From contig NC_090288.1 of assembly GCF_037392515.1 (NCBI RefSeq), positions 9,093,969-9,157,968 of the forward strand: a stretch of 64,000 nt of DNA, read 5' to 3'. Below the pieces are notes generated by a model, which saw nothing but the letters and a program-made list of their open reading frames with translations, was not told the DNA's origin and made no database searches. This DNA comes from Haliotis asinina. Taxonomy: Eukaryota; Mollusca; Gastropoda; Lepetellida; Haliotidae. This document shows positions 14,009 through 26,300 of this stretch, one piece after another; positions within the stretch are counted from its first letter, which is position 1; each line of letters opens with the position of its first letter. The position numbers were made by a program, and so were the translations under genes.

Positions 14009-14244
14009 CTGCAACATAATACTAGTAATGAAAATAGTGTTAGTACTGAAACCTTGGTCTCCGGAAACATGCAATCCATATTGAAAACAATACCAGCCGC
14101 ATTTTCATAGTTTATTCAACGAAGTGGATGAAATGTGACACAGTCTTAATACGGACGGACTCCAAGAAGAAACCCTCATTTAAAATCATCAGAGTCTTGC
14201 TAATGGATATCATACCAACAAAGTTCCCTACATCAAGAGGAATT

Positions 14245-14304
<60 letters not shown>

Positions 14305-17300
14305 CTTTTCCCTGAGAAGCATTGCTTGCAATTGGTGTACATCGTGTATCAAAACATAATAGGTGCGGTGCGGTGGCCAGAATAACAAAGTATCTGTTTG
14401 TGTGTCGTCTGATAGGTCAACAATGTTTGGCGGTATCGTCAAAACTACTCACCTTCCTTCTGAGGTTTGTGGAGGTTGTCGATGACAGCGTGTAGATGAG
14501 GGGGTTGAGGGCGGAGTTAATGGGCAATATAAAGGCTGCCGTCCACGTGTACACATCTCCGGGGATCATGTGACCTCGCATCGCCATCAGACCTGGCCAA
14601 AAATAAATAAGAGATAGCTATAACGTCAGCCATGTTCACACAGCGATCTTAGTACGTTGATCTCTGTTAGCCCTAGTAATAGAGTCATACGGCCTTTGCG
14701 CAAATAACCAATATTTCGATTGGCCTTTACCACCTGACCATTCAATCGTTTAATTTTAATGACCATATTTGGAATATGGAACTTGTGAAGTCTAGCGCCC
14801 AATACATGTTAAACCGCGTAGCTATTTGTCCTTAGAATCTGTCAGCATTGTAACAATTGGATGAATTCACTAAGCAGCAGCATCATGGCCATGAGAGGAA
14901 TTTACTAACCCATGCCGTATTAAACTTTGTATATTCCTATAACGGTGTGTGTCATATAATAAATATTTGAGCAATAAGGTGAAACTAAGGGTATACAATT
15001 TCGGAGGAATATTCTCGATGTAAATACTCACCCATAACACAGATTGGAAACCAGCACAGGAAGTCCGACATGACGATGACCGACAGTTTCCGGGTCAGCT
15101 GCACGTCTCCCTTCTGCACCGACACTTCCTGTCTTTCCCGGATGTCGCGGTAGATCATGGCTTGTCCAACAGCAATGATGACAAAGCAGAGGAAGTTAAA
15201 CAAGACAAATACCGCCACTGCGTATTCCCACCCTGGTGGTCTGTCTCTTGTGAGGGGAAGAGCTAGGCACACTCCAGATCGGGAGTAAAATGTCCCCTTG
15301 AAATACTTCAGAGGCAACAGCGGAAGCCCGGCAAGAACCAAGCCGCAGATCCAGGTGATGGCACAAACCGCGCCCGCCAGCTTGGAATTCTGGGCGAAGG
15401 TGGAGAAGGGAGCCTTGAGAGCGACCAGTCGGTCAATGGTGATGACACACAGGAAGATTGTGGACACCTCACTTGACAGAGTGGACAGGAAGCCAGCCAC
15501 CTGACACAGTTCGCTTTCGCGCCACCAGGTATCTTTCCAGTTGTACCATCCCCGGAAGTGGGCGTCAGCTCCAGCAATGATGAACATGTAGACGCCCATC
15601 AGGAAGTCGGAGAGGCCGAGGTTAGCGACGTAGATTCCGTTGTTTCGTTTGACTCCGGCTCTGTCAAACATCAGTCTGTAGAAAAGTACTGCTGAGTTGC
15701 CCACGAGTGCCACCGCTCCCAGCAACCACAGACTGATTCTAAGGTAGACGTTCTTCAACAAGTCAGAACAGGATGAGAACTCATCTGGCTGAGGTAGACA
15801 CTTCTCTTGGATGACACTGACTGGCCTTATACAACAAAACTCATATGCATCGGTTACAAGATCTTTCAATCCACTCAGGCCCGAAAACACCTCTCCATCA
15901 AAACGTCTAATGGCATTCATTCTCAGGTCAAGACTAGACAGATTATCAAGTCCATGGAAGGCTCCGCTCTCGATCTCACCAAGACCCATGCTGCTCAAAT
16001 TCAAACGTTTTAAGCTGGTTAAATCAGAAAATAAATTTTGTTGAAGCTTACTGAAAGACAGACCAGAAAGATCCAAGGCAGGAAGTTTCACCAGACCATT
16101 AAAAGCTCCCGGAGTGATGTATGACAACATTTTGTTCCCTCTTAAAATTAGATGTTTTAGGTTCTTTACACCCAAGAACACGTTTTCCTGGAGGGAAGTT
16201 ATCATGTTGTAACTAAGGTCCAGATATACGAGGCTGATCAGATCCACAAAGGAGGTTTTAGTCAGGTCTTGGATCCCAGAGTGAGACAAATTCATGTACA
16301 GCAGGGATTTCAAGCCTGTAAAGGAGTAATTCCCAAAGTCAGGCATGTTGATGTGGCTGACATCGAGGTTCTTCGTGTCAAGGGGAATGGTACTGACGTC
16401 ATTAGGAGAGAGGTGCTGACACCTGGTGTTCATTTCCTGTCAGGTACATCCCTCCGGACAGGTGGGGTCACAGTCGAACTCGTCGTCCCCGTTAGGACAG
16501 TGATCTGTCCCGTCACACACCTGGTCCCAGGTCAGACACGTCCCGCCATCACCACACCGGAACAGGTCAGGACAGACCCAGCTGTCTGAAACAAAATCGT
16601 TGTTTTATAGGGCTTTATATCAGCAATTATTGTTAAATGTACTCGGCGTTGATGCCCGGAAGCAGTGCGCGAATAGCTGTGGATAGTACAAATCCAGACT
16701 GGTCGGTGAATTTTCTTGAGGTCAAGTGTTTTTATGGCAATTTACATTTTTTGTAATCTACTGCCTAGGTTCTATATTCAAATTTTCGGGCTAGTGAACT
16801 ATTTTGTGGACTAGTAACATTCAGGTATGGCAAAATTTGGAAACTGTTGCGCACACTGGTCGGAACAAGATCGAAACTATGTTTACAATATATAGGGCAA
16901 ACGCATATACAAAGAAGTATCCGGTCTTGACATGGTCAGAAACAAATGTCGTTGGTGTGTAGCGACAAAGAAAGAAAATGATATGAACGCAATGAAAATC
17001 AAATTTTTCTCTCAAAAGTATGATGATAACATTCTGCTGACTGTTTTTTTTGTGAATTTCGGACTAACGGTGGTATATACTATTTACTATACGTACTAAG
17101 ACTATCTACAACATGTTTCTTGAAAGCTCCGAGAGTTACATCATTTCTCATAAATCTGTTTCAGTGATTGTTTTGTTTTGTCGTCTTGCAGGCACGACAA
17201 GAAGGGTAAAGGTCTGTTCGTCAGTGAATGATTTTGAATTACTTCCTTCTGGATTGAGACAGTATATGCAATGACGGTTTATACATCTTATAGTTATTGT

Positions 17301-20300
17301 TTTGTTTATTGGGATACATCTTTTAGGTAGATGTGGGTTAGAATTGGTCTTCAAGAACCCATGCTGGTCGTACGAGACGACTTGGTTGATGTGTGTCATT
17401 GTATCGCAACTGCGTTGATCGATGCTCATGCTATCAACCATTGGATTGTCAGATTGGGCGGAGTCTGTAATATGCTGAGTACAGAGTTAATGAAACAAAT
17501 ATAAGGATTCGTCAGGGTTTCTGTTAACGTTTTGTCCGCTTCAGGTGTCCAAGATTCACGGCGTGTAACTGATAGAACAATGTAGGTAAGGTCAGTCGGC
17601 AAATTCGATCGGTAACCCGGGACACACTTACCACATTGCTTCTCGTCGTGTCCATCCAGACAGTCACGCTGGCCGTCACAGACACGTCTCAGAGGCAGAC
17701 AGAAGCTGTCTGGACACTTCATGTAGTTCCCTGGGCACTCAAAGTCGCCTGGAGCAGACACAATTATATCTCAGGATATACCTCATAAAAACAAACACTC
17801 GACCGGATTCGAGTCCAGCGTTAAAACGACCTGTAATAGCCAACTCGAATGGAATTTCACAAACCATTGCTTTTTTATTGGCATTACTGTTTTGATGGAA
17901 TAAAGTAAGTTGTCGGTTGAGGCATCCGCATAAGCAAGCCACCGATCTTGTACACCTGTCTTGTTACAAACGTTCTAGAATGTTAAACAATGTTGTATTC
18001 TGGTGTTTGCCCCAGCAAGAACCTACCACAGTCCAGGAGGTGGGTGAGATCACGACATCCAACCACCCCGCCATGTTGATTGTAGTCCAGGACACACCTC
18101 GAGGCGACGTCGGCGGTGATGCCAGACTTACACAGCATCTGTGTCGTCGTCGTCAGCTTCTCTGAACAACAATATATCATAACTATGCTGACAGGTTCAA
18201 CGTGGGACTGACAACAACACGACATACATACACTGGAGAAGAGCTTGTCAGCCATTATTCTCAGAGACTCCGCGGTGAGCTGATGCTGATTTTATACTTT
18301 TCCTTAGGCAGTGCCTTATGTTTAGGTTGAGTCAAAGATAAGTAATAGACTGATATGTCATTTGGCTCTGATCTTATACACCAATTTCATAAATCTCCTT
18401 TAAGGACATATCCATACAAGGTGTGTAACAGGAGTGATATGTGATACCTTGCGGTATTAAATTTCTGACATGCCTTTTATAACCTATAATACTTACAATG
18501 ACATCTAGTTTCTGACATGGACATATTTTGCATAAAAAATCCTAAATAATGTACAGAAAATATAACACAAAGGAGTTAATTATATAACAGACTTTCGCCA
18601 ACTTCTGAATCTGAGACTTGACCCATATTCTGGTATTGGCTGCATTGGGTATATTTATTTCAGGGTCAGTATGACAGACTAGACGTCACTGAACGGGGAC
18701 CTACCCTCCTCACACACAAGAGGCCCCACTGTTAACCGGATGTTGCCGTACTCGTTCTCCACGCTGATGTTGACGTCGCTGACAGGTAGAAGTTGTTTGT
18801 CGACGATGTGGCCGTGGTCGTGAAGTCGTGACGTGTCAGGCAGCATGTTCCATGTTTGTTGGACGTTGACCTCACAAAAACACCTGGAGAGAGTGATAAT
18901 TTGAGCTCCTACTTCTTTCGTTTACATTCCTCCACCAAATATAGCTAGACCCCTTACATGAACAGCCAGTTCAACCCCTATCTGTAACCGCTATCAAGGC
19001 ATCCTGACATCTGTGGGGCATAATTCTGTACAGTGGTTTGTATCACGAATGCTGTGTTTTCTCAGAGAAGCTGCTGTGTTTGTTTGTGAACAAAATATTA
19101 CAGTGTGCATGGGTCGAGGAAACGTCTCGGACCGTCGATGCGGCCGTCGGAGCTAAGTTGCGTCCCTTTAGGCCTGTCCTAAGATGAAATATTGCAAAGA
19201 TGTTAGTATTGCACATCTACCCAGTTGTAAGTAAGACCCAATTCGTCCTCAGTTGGAAATGGCCGGCATAAGTCCCAACAACTAATAGTAGTCACCGGAG
19301 AGACAGAAAAAAGGATCGGTTGGGCAGGATCGTTGAATGCATGACCAGGTAGGAGGGTCTTTTCCAGTCCCGATTATTTACAAGCTGGGTCTCTCACTAG
19401 AATGACGCACAAAACAATGTTCACTCAAAGATATCATTCTGCACTCCATGCCCTCGGGCCAAACTCACCTATCGTGCCCCATGCCACAAGCATGCTCCAG
19501 TTCACAGGTACAGTTGGGCCTGGAGGCGTTGTGGAACAGGTGCCAGTCTCCATGAACGTCCCGCCACGAGATACTGCTGGACATTGTTCGGTAAACATAC
19601 TGGCAGTCTATATCCACCCTCTGACTACAGGACTGCGACTTCTGCAGGACGTACATGATACTGTCCATGGCGACGTTGTATTTCATGTGATGCTGAGCGG
19701 ATGATATCGTATCAATGACAACCGCATCTTCATGGTCGTGATGGACGACAGTCGCAACCGTGTTCCTGCTGTAGTCGAATATACACTCCACAGGGAATGT
19801 CCCTACAGTGACAAATGACATATGGACAAAAGGCATGTTGTTGGATCATATTTCAAGGACTTTGGCATTTCGGGCAGCACTTTAACCACAGCATGATACT
19901 GTAAAACCAATCCCTAAATATACGATGGTTATTGTATCACTCAGAGGCATTCCTGCTCAGCATGGCGGATGAACGTCCTTTTTATAAACATAATCTTAAT
20001 ACTTCATCCTCTAGTTGAAAATGCCATACATTCTAGTGTACTATTTTACTATACTAGTACTTGATCAGATAACGGAATAATTAGATTAGCCAAAGATCCG
20101 GGTCAGTGTAAAGCCCATTTCTGGTGTCCCCGCCATGATATAACTGGAATATTGATAAAAGCGGCGTAAAATCATGCTAACTCACTCACATTCCCTTCGC
20201 GCAACACCCGATAAAAAGGTAAAACATACAATCATTCGATACACTTGCCAATGAACCGAGTCATAAAAGTAGAATCATGTGTTTGTTTCTTTGACCCCAA

Positions 20301-23300
20301 ACTCACCTCCATCGGTATCCGTGAGGGTGTAGACACCGTTATCCCGAGCGCCCAGGGCGTACCACACTTCACAGGACGGGTGAGCCCGGACCCTGCACGT
20401 CGTCCCTTCGTCTTCGTTGTACACCCCACCGCAGTCGATGTAGCCGTCACAGACACTGTCTTCATGGATGCAGAGTCCGTCGTAACACTGGAACGCTGGA
20501 GCGGGGCACACGTCTGGAATTAAGTCAATAATGCATTGTCATCCATAAAGTCGAATGTCTCTGTTTTGACTAACCTGCTTCTAGAAGCACTGGGCAGGAC
20601 AAGCTCACCTTTCAGACAGAGGTGGCATTTTAAGAGATTCATAATCACATGATCATGTTGTAGTTGGAATCGTACAGAAGACACTGCTATTGTCACACAG
20701 GATATGAAACCGGCTTGCCACTTTTGTTTAGTTCTTGGAACTAAGTAGAGGATTGCCACAATAATTACCACAGTTGTCCTCGTCAGAGCCATCTCGACAC
20801 TGGACGCTGAGGTCACAGCGGTCAGACCAGGGGACGCACTGGCCATTGGTGCACATCCACTCATCAGCATCACAGGCCCTGGACTCTAGAATATTGAGGG
20901 TGTGAGCCATAAAATATAACAGATTTTATTGTATTAGAGGGAAAATTTCCAATCCACAATTATTTTTGAGTAACATGATACAAAAAAAACAACACATGTT
21001 CGGATTCGTGTCATGAGTAGCTGCACTTACAGTCTATTATAGAAACAAAGATGTTTACTGTCTTCAACTTGAATTTATGATATTTACCACATTCTCTCTC
21101 ATCTGATTGGTCCCCACAATCATCTCTGTAGTCACACAGCAAGGTGAAGGCCACACAGCGGCCATTGGCACATTTAAAACGCGATGGGCAAGACACGTCT
21201 GAAATGGAATCCGAGGCTAGAAGTTGGAACAATGTCATCGATGGCTGTATTGGTTAACTGCGTTTCGTGTGTGGTTGTGGGTGGGGTTTTAAACTTAGGA
21301 TTGATAATATTACGTATCTGTCGTTAGCTTCCTGGGAGGCACTTGACCTTGGCCAGACGTAATGATGAAATGATGATACGAGGGGATGTCAATAAGTTTT
21401 GAGCCTTGAGCATTTTTAATACCAAAATGTCACAGCCTATGGTACGACATTGAACCTTGGGGTGTAGCTGATGTGATATATAAGTTTTGGTATCCTACTC
21501 TCAGACGTTATTGAACTGCTCACATTGACAGAAAGAGACCCCCCCTCACGGCAGTGAAAATGAATAAAATTGAGTATAGAGCAGTAATTAAGTTTTTAGT
21601 TCTTGAAGGAAAATCGGCAAAGAACATTGAAGAAAGGCTTTCAGCAGTTTATGGGAAGTCTTCCCCTTCATCTGCTACTATCAAACGATGGGTCAATGAA
21701 ATTAAGCATGGTAGAGAGAGTCTTGAAGATGATCCCCGTCCAGGTCGCCCAACAACAAGCACTAGTCAGGAAAACACTGACAGAGTGCATAGACTTGTGC
21801 TGGAAAATCGTCGAATCACACTCCACGAGTTAGAGGAGACCACAGGCATTTCACACGGATCCATCGAGACAATTCTTCATGAACATCTCGCCATGTCTAA
21901 GGTGTGCGCATGATGGGTGCCAAGAATGCTTACAGATGAAATGAAGCAAACAAGGGTCACCATAATCAACTCCATGCTAACCAGATACAACAAGAATCCA
22001 GAAGATTTCACTTTAGGCTAGTAACCTGTGATGAAACCTGGATCCACCACTATGATCCTGAGAACAAACAAGAATCCATGGAGTGGAAACATGTCACTTC
22101 TCCCAGGACCAAAAAGTTCAAAGCCTCCAGATCAGTGCAGAAGGTAATGGCGACAGTCTTCTGGGATAGCAAAGGCGTCATCCACATAGATTACTTAGCA
22201 AAAGGAAGAACAGTGAATGGGGAATATTATGCTAACTTGTTGAGGCAAGTGCGATAGTCAATCAAGGAGAAGCGCCGGGACAAGATCTGACGTGGTATTC
22301 TTCTACATCAAGACAATGCTCCAGTACACGCCTCTCGCGTTGCAGCCGTTGCTGTCCAGGAATGCGGGTACGAAATCTTGCCGCATCCCCCCTACTCTCC
22401 AGACCTGGCACCAAGTGATTACCATCTGTTCCCAAATCTCAAGAAACACTTGCGTGGTCGTACATTTCAGGATGATAATGACCTTATTGCTGCAACTGAG
22501 ACTTGGTTTGAGGACCAAAATGGCGCCTTCTACAGAGATGGCATCAGCGCCTGGCAGAAAAGATGGAACAAGTGTCTTGACTCACAACTTGACTATGTTG
22601 AAAAATAAATGTGGTTCATACCAATATTTTGTGCTTTTCTATGCAAGGCTCAAAACGTATTGACATCCCCTCGTATTAAGTGATTTCACAATGAGGTTAA
22701 ATGCGCGCACATACACTGTCAGGTTCATGACTTGTGGTTGGTTACTTGTACTTCTCCAGATTTGTATTTCCAGAGATGACACGCTACAGTTTAACCTGGA
22801 TAGCCTAGTCAGACATATTTCTTCCCCACGGCACAGACGCTCACGTGGTAAGATTGTACACTATACCCCAAGTTTTGTCAAACTATGTATCTGTTCTCTG
22901 TCAAGTATTGGGTTGCCATATGATGAATGCATAGTTTTACCACAATCTCGCTCATCGCTGCCATCTGTACAATCCGTCCGTCCGTCACACCACCGTACCC
23001 GGGAGATGTGCTCGGTGTTGTCGCACCGGAAGTAGTACCCATACCTCTGCGCAGTCGCATTGAACATCACAGCCCGCACGGCTACATCAGGAACTGAAGA
23101 GTTAATAAGGTAGCCATAAACATTATGCCAGTATATATTCATTTGGAATATTGACTGAATAGTCCTAAAAATATCAAGAAAGCTATTGAACTATGGAATA
23201 ACCAAGCCCCAAAACGTGGTGACTTGAGTTTCAATTGTTATGCAAAGGTGCAGGAGAGCGGAATTATCTGTATAACCTTTACGGAACTGCCAAAATAATA

Positions 23301-26300
23301 GCGAAATATTTTAATTGGCAACAGGCTAGCATGGGTATGACAGTATTCTAAATTACCCTACCGTAAACGGTTATATGACGCTAAACACATTGCGTACGAT
23401 CCATCATTGCGCGTACCTGGGTCCACCTGGGTCTGGGGCATCTCACAAACATATTGCTGGACCCTATCGAAGGCGCACATGACGTCGTGCCAGATGGCCG
23501 TGTTCCTGACGTCCGACATCCTCAGCATCACACACAACTCTCCATCACCACCATCTGGCTGGGATACCTGGGTCTCGGGGTCAAGGTACCTGTGTTATAG
23601 CAGAGGTTCTCAACAAACTCTTTCAGAAACCCCAAACGAAGTGTGTTGAAATAAAAAAAAATGAGTGGGGACTTCTGGCACAGAAGGACGCCACCAAGAG
23701 CGCCGGAAACATGTGCAACAGTTGTGTCTCTCTAGCGTACCAGAATCCTGGATCGTTGAATATCAGAATTCTCTCTGCTAAAACAGATCCTCACATCCTG
23801 ATCCTTGATATGTTAGCGCCATAAAGTACCCGTGGATAAAATGGCGAACGTCTGAGAGTGGAATCATTTGGCATTTTTGTACCACATTACGTTAGCTGAC
23901 ACACTGTTGTGTAACGGACATATTGTTCAAAATGGCGTTAAGATACACTCACTTCATTGATGCATTGCTATACTGCCTCTTACCAGTCGGTGTAAGTCAA
24001 AGCTTCACCGCTCGTCCACTTAAAGCCTCTTGTCCTCTTCTTCCTCAAACCTAAAAGGAATCATGTTCATTAAATAACTATGATAATTTTTAACAGCTGA
24101 TACTGGTGCTTGTGATTATATATATTGTTTCCTTTCATGGACATATCTCCTAAAACCGTAACGTCATTATCTCGAGGACAATGTTATTTGTGTCTGTAAG
24201 ATGGCAAACACGATACAAACATGAATTAGCGTATCCACGATCACAGTGAACAATTGGTGATCCCGTTAGAATTTCAAGAGAACACTCCTACCGAGAAAGC
24301 AAACAGAAAGTACTCTTAATATGGCAGATGTACACACTTTAAACGGAAACACAAACACAAATAACAAACAATACATAATATGCGCATCGGAATAATAAAA
24401 ACACAATCAAGCGTCAGGCAAGAAGCTTTGTACGCTTCCTTCTGACAAAACGTGACCGATGCAAACCCATGTAAGACTCTTTCTGACTGGGGGCTGTTGG
24501 GTAACCTGGTGACTAAAGCCGTTCGCACTCCTTCTGGAGGACCTTGACTCACACCTACCCATGTGAACTTCTCTCTGACGAATTGTCACTGACAGTTCCC
24601 AAAGAAAGATTCTGTGACCTGTGACCGACACCTACCTATGTAAGCTTCTTTCTTGCGGACAGTCTGTGACATAAACATCATAGTGTGGATGTACTGCATC
24701 TCGCTGGAACTACTGATACTGACAAGGTGGCCGCCGTGTCCAACACATTTGTCTTCTGCCTCGGACCAGGTCAAACCGGTTTGTTCTTGTTTGAACTGGT
24801 AGCAATGCCCGTTAAAAGCTCGAAAACCAGGCTTGCACTCTGAGGACGCAAGAGGCCAGTGAATATCAAGAAACAGTTCAATCTCTTCACAAGCGGTCCT
24901 AATACGACGGTTTAAAGCCTGTTGTGAAACTGAAGTTCTCTGCGATGCACGGATTATCAGAGTTTACGCAAGTTCAGGAACTAGCGTGTTAATACATAGG
25001 TGATATGTTACACATTTTCAACATCCAAACATCATCAAAATATTTATATAAAATATATACCGGTGAAATATATTAACTATGTGGTAGTTCTTACCATAGA
25101 TAGACAATCTGATCCTGAATCCAGCAAGACTCGACACTCGTGACATTCTCATACACGACCTAAGAGTCACCTTGACCTTATTGGTTAAGGAAATGACCTC
25201 TGACCTCCGATAACTGGATGCGTTTTTCCCAGTGACCACGAAGAGAACATCCTTGGTTTCCAGGTCATCCTGCACAACTAGGGCGTCCTCGCAGTCGGCG
25301 TTCAGGGCTTCGTAGGCTCCAACCTGTTCGACAAGGAAGATAGAAATGCATTGAGGATGGAGACTGTTTGGGCTTGACGCTGTGATGAACAGTATTACAC
25401 GTACAGGGAGAAACATGAGAAATCTTGGATTTGAATCCATGGTCAGGCTTCAGTCTCACCAGATTGGGTCACCTAACACACCTTTGACATCTATGTTCCC
25501 TCTCAGTTTTGGAGATCGGCCAACTACCTTTGGAAGATCAAAACCATGGAAGCATGACTAGATATGTTGGTCCTTCCCATCACCTGAAGCATATCGACTG
25601 GCAGTTTCGTATGAGAAGCCATTTCACTCCTCGCACATTGAGGTATTTGGGATTTAAGGACACCAGTTTTCCCGTCTTTGCCCAAAACACTTTTAGATTT
25701 TCATTGTGCTGAAATAGCCAGGAAGGGACAACAGAGTATATCGGGTTCTCTAGGGAAGTACCTGCATGGACCGTCCTTCCTTCTTTGGGAGTGTTAGGTT
25801 CAGTATCTCCAGCTTGACTTGAGTCTGGGCGGGGAAGTCCACGTCCCACACGCAGTGTAGTCCTTCACCATAGTAGAAGGGGAAACGCGGAGAAGTTATC
25901 TCCCCTGCTTCTTTCACTTCCGTGTAACACCCTTCCTCAGACTGAATTTCTGTTACATTTGGAAATCAATACAAGCGGTATTTTTCGTTTAATTAGCTCA
26001 TTACAAACAAAACATCTTTGTCTGTTTGTCAACTGGTATTCGACAAAGTCTTATCTTTAACAAACGAGTCTCGAATAGGAAGACCAGTGTTTGATATTAT
26101 AAACAGACCCCAACCTGTCATGATGCGATTACAAGTACTTATACGTCATCGAACCTTGTCATACATCCATATGTTGCTTGGATTACTGGAGATTTACATT
26201 AACCCGAAATCCCCACTGGGATCAAGATTTATGTTGCTTTTATTTTAAAATATACAAAACTTAGTTTCAGTTGACAAAAATGCCGTAATAACTAAAACAT

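Noticed and set aside
14112-14442. Arg/Ala/His/Thr or Arg/Ala/Cys/Val repeat proteins on both strands
   Set aside because: Translation of the (GCAC)n microsatellite.
16430-16445. A tiny intron that would remove the TGA
   Set aside because: GTACCTGACAG has GT and AG ends but would be only 11-12 nt, far too short for a spliceosomal intron.
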